A DNA stretch of 64,000 nucleotides, taken from assembly GCA_037349105.1 (NCBI GenBank), contig JAYJMM010000041.1, positions 930,001-994,000 on the forward strand. The letters are read 5' to 3'. The notes under the pieces were generated by a model. The model was given only the letters and a program-made list of their open reading frames with translations, was not told the origin of the DNA and did not search any database. Positions 37,360-50,894 of the stretch are shown here, in pieces. Numbering within the stretch: the stretch's first letter is position 1; each line of letters starts with the position of its first letter. The position numbers and the translations under genes are program-made. Source of the stretch: Limnomonas spitsbergensis (taxonomy: Eukaryota; Chlorophyta; Chlorophyceae; Chlamydomonadales).

Positions 37360-38159
37360 AGAACCCCAGCCACACATGCCATCACCCAGCTGCAGACCCT
37401 CAGCCTCACCTGCCATCACACAGATGCAGAACCCCAGCCACACATGCCATCACCCAGTTGCAGGCCCTCAGCCTCACCTGCCATCACAAATTTGCAGAAC
37501 CCCAGCCACACCTGCCATCACCCAGCTGCAGACCCTCAGCCTCACCTGCCATCACACAGATGCAGAACCCCAGCCACACATGCCATCACCCAGTTGCAGG
37601 CCCTCAGCCTCACCTGCCATCACAAATTTGCAGAACCCCAGCCACACCTGCCATCACCCAGCTGCAGACCCTCAGCCTCACCTGCTATCACACATTTGCA
37701 GAACCCCAGCCACACCTGCCATCACCCAGCTGCAGGCCCTCACCCTCACCTGCCATCACACAGATGCAGAACCCCAGCCACACATGCCATCACCCAGTTG
37801 CATGCCCTCAGCATCACCTGCCTTCACACAGATGCAGAACCCCAGCCACACCTGCCATCACCCAGCTGCAGACCCTCAGCCTCACCTGCCATCACACAGA
37901 TGCAGAACCCCAGCCACACATGCCATCACCCAGCTGCAGACCCTCAGCCTCACCTGTCATCACATACTTGCAGAACCCCAGCCACACATGCCATCACCCA
38001 GTTGCAGACACTCAGCCTCACCTGCCATCACATATTTGCAGAACCCCAGCCTCACCTGCCATCACACAGATGCAGAACCCCAGCCACACCTGCCATCACC
38101 CAGTTGCAGGCCCTCAGCCATACATGCAATCACCCAGTTAGAGACCTTCAGCAATGCCT
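37045..38159. repeat. Unit 31: class D insert (37045-37173, CT-C7-TT) + 29 monomers
   Basis: Same monomer order as units 27, 33 and 35. It ends in GTTAGAG. First half of the first D+R two-unit block. Confidence 0.95.
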
Positions 38160-40499
38160 CTCCCCCCCTTTCAGATGTTTGCGGTGGCTCGGGAGCTGGG
38201 AGAGATGGGCGAAGTGGGAGTGGAGGCCACGGCGCAAGGAGGGCACCATCATCTCTTCGACACAAGCAGGTACCCAATAACTCCCAGGGTCCATCACCCA
38301 GTTGCAGGCCCTCAGCCTCACCTGCCATCACACATTTTCAGAACCCAAGCCACACCTGCCATCACCCAGCTGCAGGCCCTCAGCCTCACCGGCCATCACA
38401 CAGATGCAGAACCCCAGCCACACCTCCCATCACCCAGCTGCAGACCCTCAGCCTCACATGTCATCACATACTTGCAGAACCCCAGCCACACATGCCATCA
38501 CCCAGCTGCAGACCCTCAGCCTCACCTGCCATCACACAGATGCAGAACCCCAGCCACACATGCCATCACCCAGTTGCAGGCCCTCAGCCTCACCTGCCAT
38601 CACAAATTTGCAGAACCCCAGCCACACCTGCCATCACCCAGCTGCAGACCCTCAGCCTCACCTGCTATCACACATTTGCAGAACCCCAGCCACACCTGCC
38701 ATCACCCAGCTGCAGACCCTCACCCTCACCTGCCATCACACAGATGCAGAACCCCAGCCACACATGCCATCACCCAGTTGCATGCCCTCAGCATCACCTG
38801 CCTTCACACAGATGCAGAACCCCAGCCACACCTGCCATCACCCAGCTGCAGACCCTCAGCCTCACCTGCCATCACAAATTTGCAGAACCCCAGCCTCACA
38901 TGCCATCACCCAGCTGCAGACCCTCAGCCTCACCTGTCATCACATACTTGCAGAACCCCAGCCACACCTGCCATCACCCAGCTGCAGACCCTCAGCCTCA
39001 CCTGCTATCACACATTTGCAGAACCCAAGCCACACCTGCCATCACCCAGCTGCAGGCCCTCACCCTCACCTGCCATCACACAGATGCAGAACCCCAGCCA
39101 CACATGCCATCAACCAGTTGCAGGCCCTCAGCATCACCTGCCTTCACACAGATGCAGAACCCCAGCCACACCTGCCATCACCCAGCTGCAGACCCTCAGC
39201 CTCACCTGCCATCACACAGATGCAGAACCCCAGCCACACATGCCATCACCCAGCTGCAGACCCTCAGCCTCACCTGTCATCACATACTTGCAGAACCCCA
39301 GCCACACATGCCAACACCCAGTTGCATACACTCAGCCTCACATGCCATCACATATTTGCAGAACCCCAGCCACACCTGCCATCACCCAGCTGCAGACCCT
39401 CAGCCTCACCTGCTATCACACATTTGCAGAACCCCAGCCACACCTGCCATCACCCAGCTGCAGGCCCTCAGCCTCACCTGCCATCACACAGATGAAGAAC
39501 CCCAGCCACACCTCCCATCACCCAGCTGCAGACCCTCAGCCTCACATGTCATCACATACTTGCAGAACCCCAGCCGCACATGCCATCACCCAGCTGCAGA
39601 ACCTCAGCCTTACCTGCCATCACACAGATGCAGAACCCCAGCCACACATGCCATCACCCAGTTGCAGGCCCTCAGCCTCACCTGCCATCACACATTTGCA
39701 GAACCCCAGCCACACCTGCCATCACCCAGCTGCAGACCCTCAGCCTCACCTGCCATCACACAGATGCAGAACCCCAGCCACACATGCCATCACCCAGTTG
39801 CAGGCCCTCAGCCTCACCTGCCATCACAAATTTGCAGAACCCCAGCCACACCTGCCATCACCCAGCTGCAGACCCTCAGCCTCACCTGCTATCACACATT
39901 TGCAGAAACCCAGCCACACCTGCCATCACCCAGCTGCAGGCCCTCACCCTCACGTGCCATCACACAGATGCAGAACCCCAGCCACACATGCCATCACCCA
40001 GCTGCAGGCCATCAGCATCACCTGCCTTCACACAGATGCAGAACCCCAGCCACACCTGCCATCACCCAGCTGCAGACCCTCAGCCTCACCTGCCATCACA
40101 CAGATGCAGAACCCCAGCCACACATGCCATCACCCAGCTGCAGACCCTCAGCCTCACCTGTCATCACATACTTGCAGAACCCCAGCCACACATGCCATCA
40201 CCCAGTTGCAGACCCTCAGCCTCACCTGCCATCACATATTTGCAGAACCCCAGCCACACCTGCCATCACCCAGCTGCATGCCCCCAGCCTCACCTGCCAT
40301 CACACATTTGCAGAACCCCAGCCACACCTGCCATCACCCAGGTGCAGACCCTCAGCCTCACCTGCCATCACCCAGCTGCAGACCCTCAGCCTCACCTGCC
40401 ATCACACAGATGCAGAACCCTAGCCACACCTGCCATCACCCAGTTGCAGGCCCTCAGCCATACATGCAATCACCCAGTTACAGACCTTCAGCAATGCCT
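38160..40499. repeat. Unit 32: class Rg insert (38160-38289) + 65 monomers
   Basis: Starts like units 17, 21 and 28 (TTTTCAGAACCCAAGCC, CACCGGCC), then runs through CATCAACCAG, CATACACTC, CAGATGAAG and AGCCGCACATGCC. It ends with a T/D-type block holding CACGTG near 39,954 and GCAGGCCATCAGC. Confidence 0.94.
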
Positions 40500-41615
40500 C
40501 TCCCCCCCCTTCAGATGTTTGCGGTGGCTCGGGAGCTGGGAGAGATGAGCGAAGTGGGAGTGGAGGCCACGGCGCAAGGAGGGCACCATCATCCCTTCGA
40601 CACAAGCAGGAACCCAATAACTCCCAGGGGCCATCACCCAGTTGCAGGCCCTCAGCCTCACCTGCCATCACACATTTGCAGAACCCCAGCCACACCTGCC
40701 ATCACCCAGCTGCAGGCCCTCAGCCTCACCTGCCATCACACAGATGCAGAACCCCAGCCACACCTCCCATCACCCAGCTGCAGACCCTCAGCCTCACATG
40801 TCATCACATACTTGCAGAACCCCAGCCACACATGCCATCACCCAGCTGCAGACCCTCAGCCTCACCTGCCATCACACAGATGCAGAACCCCAGCCACACA
40901 TGCCATCACCCAGTTGCAGGCCCTCAGCCTCACCTGCCATCACAAATTTGCAGAACCCCAGCCACACCTGCCATCACCCAGCTGCAGACCCTCAGCCTCA
41001 CCTGCCATCACACAGATGCAGAACCCCAGCCACACATGCCATCACCCAGTTGCAGGCCCTCAGCCTCACCTGCCATCACAAATTTGCAGAACCCCAGCCA
41101 CACCTGCCATCACCCAGCTGCAGACCCTCAGCCTCACCTGCTATCACACATTTGCAGAACCCCAGCCACACCTGCCATCACCCAGCTGCAGGCCCTCACC
41201 CTCACCTGCCATCACACAGATGCAGAACCCCAGCCACACATGCCATCACCCAGTTGCATGCCCTCAGCATCACCTGCCTTCACACAGATGCAGAACCCCA
41301 GCCACACCTGCCATCACCCAGCTGCAGACCCTCAGCCTCACCTGCCATCACACAGATGCAGAACCCCAGCCACACATGCCATCACCCAGCTGCAGACCCT
41401 CAGCCTCACCTGTCATCACATACTTGCAGAACCCCAGCCACACATGCCATCACCCAGTTGCAGACACTCAGCCTCACCTGCCATCACATATTTGCAGAAC
41501 CCCAGCCTCACCAGCCATCACACAGATGCAGAACCCCAGCCACACCTGCCATCACCCAGTTGCAGGCCCTCAGCCATACATGCAATCACCCAGTTAGAGA
41601 CCTTCAGCAATGCCT
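40500..41615. repeat. Unit 33: class D insert (40500-40629, CT-C8-TT) + 29 monomers
   Basis: C8-TT gives the poly-C tract yet another state. A private CCTCACCAGCC near 41,511 is shared with unit 35 and absent from unit 31, so units 33 and 35 are closer to each other. Confidence 0.95.
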
Positions 41616-44363
41616 CTCCCCCCCTTTCAGATGTTTGCGGTGGCTCGGGAGCTGGGAGAGATGGGCGAAGTGGGAGTGGAGGCCACGGCGCAAGGAGGGC
41701 ACCATCATCTCTTCGACACAAGCAGGTACCCAATAACTCCCAGGGTCCATCACCCAGTTGCAGGCCCTCAGCCTCACCTGCCATCACACATTTTCAGAAC
41801 CCAAGCCACACCTGCCATCACCCAGCTGCAGGCCCTCAGCCTCACCGGCCATCACACAGATGCAGAACCCCAGCCACACCTCCCATCACCCAGCTGCAGA
41901 CCCTCAGCCTCACATGTCATCACATACTTGCAGAACCCCAGCCACACATGCCATCACCCAGCTGCAGACCCTCAGCCTCACCTGCCATCACACAGATGCA
42001 GAACCCCAGCCACACATGCCATCACCCAGTTGCAGGCCCTCAGCCTCACCTGCCATCACAAATTTGCAGAACCCCAGCCACACCTGCCATCACCCAGCTG
42101 CAGACCCTCAGCCTCACCTGCTATCACACATTTGCAGAACCCCAGCCACACCTGCCATCACCCAGCTGCAGACCCTCACCCTCACCTGCCATCACACAGA
42201 TGCAGAACCCCAGCCACACATGCCATCACCCAGTTGCATGCCCTCAGCATCACCTGCCTTCACACAGATGCAGAACCCCAGCCACACCTGCCATCACCCA
42301 GCTGCAGACCCTCAGCCTCACCTGCCATCACAAATTTGCAGAACCCCAGCCTCACATGCCATCACCCAGCTGCAGACCCTCAGCCTCACCTGTCATCACA
42401 TACTTGCAGAACCCCAGCCACACCTGCCATCACCCAGCTGCAGGCCCTCACCCTCACCTGCCATCACACAGATGCAGAACCCCAGCCACACATGCCATCA
42501 ACCAGTTGCAGGCCCTCAGCATCACCTGCCTTCACACAGATGCAGAACCCCAGCCACACCTGCCATCACCCAGCTGCAGACCCTCAGCCTCACCTGCCAT
42601 CACACAGATGCAGAACCCCAGCCACACATGCCATCACCCAGCTGCAGACCCTCAGCCTCACCTGTCATCACATACTTGCAGAACCCCAGCCACACATGCC
42701 AACACCCAGTTGCATACACTCAGCCTCACATGCCATCACAAATTTGCAGAACCCCAGCCTCACATGCCATCACCCAGCTGCAGACCCTCAGCCTCACCTG
42801 TCATCACATACTTGCAGAACCCCAGCCACACCTGCCATCACCCAGCTGCAGACCCTCAGCCTCACCTGCTATCACACATTTGCAGAACCCAAGCCACACC
42901 TGCCATCACCCAGCTGCAGGCCCTCACCCTCACCTGCCATCACACAGATGCAGAACCCCAGCCACACATGCCATCAACCAGTTGCAGGCCCTCAGCATCA
43001 CCTGCCTTCACACAGATGCAGAACCCCAGCCACACCTGCCATCACCCAGCTGCAGACCCTCAGCCTCACCTGCCATCACACAGATGCAGAACCCCAGCCA
43101 CACATGCCATCACCCAGCTGCAGACCCTCAGCCTCACCTGTCATCACATACTTGCAGAACCCCAGCCACACATGCCAACACCCAGTTGCATACACTCAGC
43201 CTCACATGCCATCACATATTTGCAGAACCCCAGCCACACCTGCCATCACCCAGCTGCAGACCCTCAGCCTCACCTGCTATCACACATTTGCAGAACCCCA
43301 GCCACACCTGCCATCACCCAGCTGCAGGCCCTCAGCCTCACCTGCCATCACACAGATGAAGAACCCCAGCCACACCTCCCATCACCCAGCTGCAGACCCT
43401 CAGCCTCACATGTCATCACATACTTGCAGAACCCCAGCCGCACATGCCATCACCCAGCTGCAGAACCTCAGCCTTACCTGCCATCACACAGATGCAGAAC
43501 CCCAGCCACACATGCCATCACCCAGTTGCAGGCCCTCAGCCTCACCTGCCATCACACATTTGCAGAACCCCAGCCACACCTGCCATCACCCAGCTGCAGA
43601 CCCTCAGCCTCACCTGCCATCACACAGATGCAGAACCCCAGCCACACATGCCATCACCCAGTTGCAGGCCCTCAGCCTCACCTGCCATCACAAATTTGCA
43701 GAACCCCAGCCACACCTGCCATCACCCAGCTGCAGACCCTCAGCCTCACCTGCTATCACACATTTGCAGAAACCCAGCCACACCTGCCATCACCCAGCTG
43801 CAGGCCCTCACCCTCACGTGCCATCACACAGATGCAGAACCCCAGCCACACATGCCATCACCCAGCTGCAGGCCATCAGCATCACCTGCCTTCACACAGA
43901 TGCAGAACCCCAGCCACACCTGCCATCACCCAGCTGCAGACCCTCAGCCTCACCTGCCATCACACAGATGCAGAACCCCAGCCACACATGCCATCACCCA
44001 GCTGCAGACCCTCAGCCTCACCTGTCATCACATACTTGCAGAACCCCAGCCACACATGCCATCACCCAGTTGCAGACCCTCAGCCTCACCTGCCATCACA
44101 TATTTGCAGAACCCCAGCCACACCTGCCATCACCCAGCTGCATGCCCCCAGCCTCACCTGCCATCACACATTTGCAGAACCCCAGCCACACCTGCCATCA
44201 CCCAGGTGCAGACCCTCAGCCTCACCTGCCATCACCCAGCTGCAGACCCTCAGCCTCACCTGCCATCACACAGATGCAGAACCCTAGCCACACCTGCCAT
44301 CACCCAGTTGCAGGCCCTCAGCCATACATGCAATCACCCAGTTACAGACCTTCAGCAATGCCT
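41616..44363. repeat. Unit 34: class Rg insert (41616-41745) + 77 monomers
   Basis: Longest unit (2,748 bp). Relative to unit 32 it is 12 monomers (408 bp) longer: the stretch GAACCCCAGCCTCACATGCC at 42,341 recurs at 42,749. The first pass skips two monomers (68 bp) that the second pass and unit 32 have, so the event was not a simple duplication. Confidence 0.94.
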
Positions 44364-45479
44364 CTCCCCCCCCTTCAGATGTTTGCGGTGGCTCGGGAGC
44401 TGGGAGAGATGAGCGAAGTGGGAGTGGAGGCCACGGCGCAAGGAGGGCACCATCATCCCTTCGACACAAGCAGGAACCCAATAACTCCCAGGGGCCATCA
44501 CCCAGTTGCAGGCCCTCAGCCTCACCTGCCATCACACATTTGCAGAACCCCAGCCACACCTGCCATCACCCAGCTGCAGGCCCTCAGCCTCACCTGCCAT
44601 CACACAGATGCAGAACCCCAGCCACACCTCCCATCACCCAGCTGCAGACCCTCAGCCTCACATGTCATCACATACTTGCAGAACCCCAGCCACACATGCC
44701 ATCACCCAGCTGCAGACCCTCAGCCTCACCTGCCATCACACAGATGCAGAACCCCAGCCACACATGCCATCACCCAGTTGCAGGCCCTCAGCCTCACCTG
44801 CCATCACAAATTTGCAGAACCCCAGCCACACCTGCCATCACCCAGCTGCAGACCCTCAGCCTCACCTGCCATCACACAGATGCAGAACCCCAGCCACACA
44901 TGCCATCACCCAGTTGCAGGCCCTCAGCCTCACCTGCCATCACAAATTTGCAGAACCCCAGCCACACCTGCCATCACCCAGCTGCAGACCCTCAGCCTCA
45001 CCTGCTATCACACATTTGCAGAACCCCAGCCACACCTGCCATCACCCAGCTGCAGGCCCTCACCCTCACCTGCCATCACACAGATGCAGAACCCCAGCCA
45101 CACATGCCATCACCCAGTTGCATGCCCTCAGCATCACCTGCCTTCACACAGATGCAGAACCCCAGCCACACCTGCCATCACCCAGCTGCAGACCCTCAGC
45201 CTCACCTGCCATCACACAGATGCAGAACCCCAGCCACACATGCCATCACCCAGCTGCAGACCCTCAGCCTCACCTGTCATCACATACTTGCAGAACCCCA
45301 GCCACACATGCCATCACCCAGTTGCAGACACTCAGCCTCACCTGCCATCACATATTTGCAGAACCCCAGCCTCACCAGCCATCACACAGATGCAGAACCC
45401 CAGCCACACCTGCCATCACCCAGTTGCAGGCCCTCAGCCATACATGCAATCACCCAGTTAGAGACCTTCAGCAATGCCT
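44364..45479. repeat. Unit 35: class D insert (44364-44493, CT-C8-TT) + 29 monomers
   Basis: Copy of unit 33 at +3,864 bp, including CCTCACCAGCC near 45,375. Confidence 0.95.
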
Positions 45480-47615
45480 CTCCCCCCCTTTCAGATGTTT
45501 GCGGTGGCTCGGGAGCTGGGAGAGATGGGCGAAGTGGGAGTGGAGGCCACGGCGCAAGGAGGGCACCATCATCTCTTCGACACAAGCAGGTACCCAATAA
45601 CTCCCAGGGTCCATCACCCAGTTGCAGGCCCTCAGCCTCACCTGCCATCACACATTTTCAGAACCCAAGCCACACCTGCCATCACCCAGCTGCAGGCCCT
45701 CAGCCTCACCGGCCATCACACAGATGCAGAACCCCAGCCACACCTCCCATCACCCAGCTGCAGACCCTCAGCCTCACATGTCATCACATACTTGCAGAAC
45801 CCCAGCCACACATGCCATCACCCAGCTGCAGACCCTCAGCCTCACCTGCCATCACACAGATGCAGAACCCCAGCCACACATGCCATCACCCAGTTGCAGG
45901 CCCTCAGCCTCACCTGCCATCACACATTTGCAGAACCCCAGCCACACCTGCCATCACCCAGCTGCAGACCCTCAGCCTCACCTGCCATCACACATTTGCA
46001 GAACCCCAGCCACACCTGCCATCACCCAGCTGCAGACCCTCACCCTCACCTGCCATCACACAGATGCAGAACCCCAGCCACACATGCCATCACCCAGTTG
46101 CATGCCCTCAGCATCACCTGCCTTCACACAGATGCAGAACCCCAGCCACACCTGCCATCACCCAGCTGCAGACCCTCAGCCTCACCTGCCATCACAAATT
46201 TGCAGAACCCCAGCCTCACATGCCATCACCCAGCTGCAGACCCTCAGCCTCACCTGTCATCACATACTTGCAGAACCCCAGCCACACCTGCCATCACCCA
46301 GCTGCAGGCCCTCACCCTCACCTGCCATCACACAGATGCAGAACCCCAGCCACACATGCCATCAACCAGTTGCAGGCCCTCAGCATCACCTGCCTTCACA
46401 CAGATGCAGAACCCCAGCCACACCTGCCATCACCCAGCTGCAGACCCTCAGCCTCACCTGCCATCACACAGATGCAGAACCCCAGCCACACATGCCATCA
46501 CCCAGCTGCAGACCCTCAGCCTCACCTGTCATCACATACTTGCAGAACCCCAGCCACACATGCCAACACCCAGTTGCATACACTCAGCCTCACATGCCAT
46601 CACATATTTGCAGAACCCCAGCCACACCTGCCATCACCCAGCTGCAGACCCTCAGCCTCACCTGCTATCACACATTTGCAGAACCCCAGCCACACCTGCC
46701 ATCACCCAGCTGCAGGCCCTCAGCCTCACCTGCCATCACACAGATGAAGAACCCCAGCCACACCTCCCATCACCCAGCTGCAGACCCTCAGCCTCACATG
46801 TCATCACATACTTGCAGAACCCCAGCCGCACATGCCATCACCCAGCTGCAGAACCTCAGCCTTACCTGCCATCACACAGATGCAGAACCCCAGCCACACA
46901 TGCCATCACCCAGTTGCAGGCCCTCAGCCTCACCTGCCATCACACATTTGCAGAACCCCAGCCACACCTGCCATCACCCAGCTGCAGACCCTCAGCCTCA
47001 CCTGCTATCACACATTTGCAGAAACCCAGCCACACCTGCCATCACCCAGCTGCAGGCCCTCACCCTCACGTGCCATCACACAGATGCAGAACCCCAGCCA
47101 CACATGCCATCACCCAGTTGCAGGCCCTCAGCATCACCTGCCGTCACACAGATGCAGAACCCCAGCCACACCTGCCATCACCCAGCTGCAGACCCTCAGC
47201 CTCACCTGCCATCACACAGATGCAGAACCCCAGCCACACATGCCATCACCCAGCTGCAGACCCTCAGCCTCACCTGTCATCACATACTTGCAGAACCCCA
47301 GCCACACATGCCATCACCCAGTTGCAGACCCTCAGCCTCACCTGCCATCACATATTTGCAGAACCCCAGCCACACCTGCCATCACCCAGCTGCATGCCCC
47401 CAGCCTCACCTGCCATCACACATTTGCAGAACCCCAGCCACACCTGCCATCACCCAGGTGCAGACCCTCAGCCTCACCTGCCATCACCCAGCTGCAGACC
47501 CTCAGCCTCACGTGCCATCACACAGATGCAGAACCCTAGCCACACCTGCCATCACCCAGTTGCAGGCCCTCAGCCATACATGCAATCACCCAGTTACAGA
47601 CCTTCAGCAATGCCT
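45480..47615. repeat. Unit 36: class Rg insert (45480-45609) + 59 monomers
   Basis: Third D+R block partner. It has the same 68-bp-skipping junction as unit 34, near 46.29 kb. Private changes include ACATTTG for AAATTTG near 45,925 and CTGCCGTCAC near 47,143. It has two CACGTG sites, near 47,069 and 47,512. Confidence 0.94.
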
Positions 47616-48594
47616 CTCCCCCCTTTCAGATGTTTGCGGTGGCTCGGGAGCTGGGAGAGATGAGCGAAGTGGGAGTGGAGGCCACGGCGCAAGGAGGGCA
47701 CCATCATCCCTTCGACACAAGCAGGTACCCAATAACTCCCAGGGTCCATCACCCAGTTGCAGGCCCTCAGCCTCACCTGCCATCACACATTTGCAGAACC
47801 CCAGCCACACCTGCCATCACCCAGCTGCAGGCCCTCAGCCTCACCTGCCATCACACAGATGCAGAACCCCAGCCACACCTCCCATCACCCAGCTGCAGAC
47901 CCTCAGCCTCACATGTCATCACATACTTGCAGAACCCCAGCCACACATGCCATCACCCAGCTGCAGACCCTCAGCCTCACCTGCCATCACACAGATGCAG
48001 AACCCCAGCCACACCTCCCATCACCCAACTGCAGACCCTCAGCCTCACCTGCCATCACAAATTTGCAGAACCCCAGCCACACCTGCCATCACCCAGCTGC
48101 AGACCCTCAGCCTCACCTGCTATAACACATTTGCAGAACCCCAGCCACACCTGCCATCACCCAGCTGCAGGCCCTCACCCTCACCTGCCATCACACAGAT
48201 GCAGAACCCCAGCCACACATGCCATCACCCAGTTGCATGCCCTCAGCATCACCTGCCTTCACACAGATGCAGAACCCCAGCCACACCTGCCATCACCCAG
48301 CTGCAGACCCTCAGCCTCACCTGCCATCACACAGATGCAGAACCCCAGCCACACATGCCATCACCCAGCTGCAGACCCTCAGCCTCACCTGTCATCACAT
48401 ACTTGCAGAACCCCAGCCACACATGCCAACACCCAGTTGCATACACTCAGCCTCACATGCCATCACATATTTGCAGAACCCCAGCCTCACCTGCCATCAC
48501 ACAGATGAAGAACCCTAGCCACACCTGCCATCACCCAGTTGCAGGCCCTCAGCCATACATGCAATCACCCAGTTACAGACCTTTAGCAATGCCT
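47616..48594. repeat. Unit 37: class C6 insert (47616-47744) + 25 monomers
   Basis: The insert has CT-C6-TTT but keeps GGTACC, unlike class D. The block is the 980-bp order with a private CCCAACTGCAG near 48,028, which replaces CAGCTG by CAACTG. It ends with CAGATGAAG and CCTTTAG. Confidence 0.95.
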
Positions 48595-49914
48595 CCCCCC
48601 CCCTTTCAGATGTTTGCGGTGGCTCGGGAGCTGGGAGAGATGAGCGAAGTGGGAGTGGAGGCCACGGCGCATGGAGGGCACCATCATCCCTTCGACACAA
48701 GCAGGTACCCAATAACTCCCAGGGTCCATCACCCAGTTGCAGGCCCTCAGCCTCACCTGCCATCACACATTTGCAGAACCCCAGCCACACCTGCCATCAC
48801 CCAGCTGCAGGCCCTCAGCCTCACCTGCCATCACACAGATGCAGAACCCCAGCCACACCTCCCATCACCCAGCTGCAGACCCTCAGCCTCACATGTCATC
48901 ACATACTTGCAGAACCCCAGCCACACATGCCATCACCCAGCTGCAGACCCTCAGCCTCACCTGCCATCACACATTTGCAGAACCCCAGCCACACCTGCCA
49001 TCACCCAGCTGCAGGCCCTCAGCCTCACCTGCCATCACACAGATGCAGAACCCCAGCCACACCTCCCATCACCCAGCTGCAGACCCTCAGCCTCACATGT
49101 CATCACATACTTGCAGAACCCCAGCCACACATGCCATCACCCAGCTGCAGACCCTCAGCCTCACCTGCCATCACACAGATGCAGAACCCCAGCCACACAT
49201 GCCATCACCCAGTTGCAGGCCCTCAGCCTCACCTGCCATCACAAATTTGCAGAACCCCAGCCACACCTGCCATCACCCAGCTGCAGACCCTCAGCCTCAC
49301 CTGCTATCACACATTTGCAGAACCCCAGCCACACCTGCCATCACCCAGCTGCAGGCCCTCACCCTCACCTGCCATCACACAGATGCAGAACCCCAGCCAC
49401 ACATGCCATCACCCAGTTGCATGCCCTCAGCATCACCTGCCTTCACACAGATGCAGAACCCCAGCCACACCTGCCATCACCCAGCTGCAGACCCTCAGCC
49501 TCACCTGCCATCACAAATTTGCAGAACCCCAGCCTCACATGCCATCACCCAGCTGCAGACCCTCAGCCTCACCTGCCATCACACATTTGCAGAACCCCAG
49601 CCACACCTGCCATCACCCAGCTGCAGACCCTCAGCCTCACCTGCCATCACATATTTGCAGAACCCCAGCCACACCTGCCATCACCCAGCTGCATGCCCCC
49701 AGCCTCACCTGCCATCACACATTTGCAGAACCCCAGCCACACATGCCATCACCCAGCTGCAGACCCTCAGCCTCACATGCCATCACCCAGCTGCAGACCC
49801 TCAGCCTCACCTGCCATCACACAGATGCAGACCCCTAGCCACACCTGCCATCACCCAGTTGCAGGCCCTCAGCCATACATGCAATCACCCAGTTACAGAC
49901 CTTCAGCAATGCCT
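48595..49914. repeat. Unit 38: class T (C9) insert (48595-48724) + 35 monomers
   Basis: The core has GCGCATGGAGGG, shared with inserts 42, 45 and 48. Six monomers are tandemly repeated (48759-48962 and 48963-49166, 204 bp). The end has CAGACCCCTAGCC. Confidence 0.95.
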
Positions 49915-50894
49915 CTCCCCCCCTTTCAGATGTTTGCGGTGGCTCGGGAGCTGGGAGAGATGAGCGAAGTGGGAGTGGAGGCCACGGTGCAAGGAGGGCA
50001 CCATCATCCCTTCGACACAATCAGGTACCCAATAACTCCCAGGGTCCATCACCCAGTTGCAGGCCCTCAGCCTCACCTGCCATCACACATTTGCAGAACC
50101 CCAGCCACACCTGCCATCACCCAGCTGCATGCCCTCAGCCTCACCTGCCATCACACAGATGCAGAACCCCAGCCACACCTCCCATCACCCAGCTGCAGAC
50201 CCTCAGCCTCACATGTCATCACATACTTGCAGAACCCCAGCCGCACATGCCATCACCCAGCTGCAGACCCTCAGCCTCACCTGCCATCACACAGATGCAG
50301 AACCCCAGCCACACATGCCATCACCCAGTTGCAGGCCCTCAGCCTCACCTGCCATCACAAATTTGCAGAACCCCAGCCACACCTGCCATCACCCAGCTGC
50401 AGACCCTCAGCCTCACCTGCTATCACACATTTGCAGAACCCCAGCCACACCTGCCATCACCCAGCTGCAGGCCCTCACCCTCACCTGCCATCACACAGAT
50501 GCAGAACCCCAGCCACACATGCCATCACCCAGTTGCATGCCCTCAGCATCACCTGCCTTCACACAGATGCAGAACCCCAGCCACACCTGCCATCACCCAG
50601 CTGCAGACCCTCAGCCTCACCTGCCATCACACAGATGCAGAACCCCAGCCACACATGCCATCACCCAGCTGCAGACCCTCAGCCTCACCTGTCATCACAT
50701 ACTTGCAGAACCCCAGCCACACATGCCATCACCCAGTTGCAGACACTCAGCCTCACATGCCATCACATATTTGCAGAACCCCAGCCTCACCTGCCATCAC
50801 ACAGATGCAGAACCCCAGCTACACCTGCCATCACCCAGTTGCAGGCCCTCAGCCATACATGCAATCACCCAGTTAGAGACCTTCAGCAATGCCT
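49915..50894. repeat. Unit 39: class V insert (49915-50044) + 25 monomers
   Basis: The core has GGTGCAAGG (a CpG lost) and ACACAATCAGG. The block has CTGCATGCCC, AGCCGCACATGCC near 50,242 and CCCCAGCTACACC near 50,816. It ends in GTTAGAG. Confidence 0.95.

Larger units (their letters stand above)
37045..47615. repeat. Three tandem D+R two-unit blocks (3,455, 3,864 and 3,252 bp)
   Basis: Units 31+32, 33+34 and 35+36 repeat the same order: a 29-monomer class D unit and a long class Rg unit of 65, 77 or 59 monomers. Lengths differ by whole monomers. The second and third blocks share C8-TT and CCTCACCAGCC, so the third derives from the second or the reverse. Confidence 0.9.
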
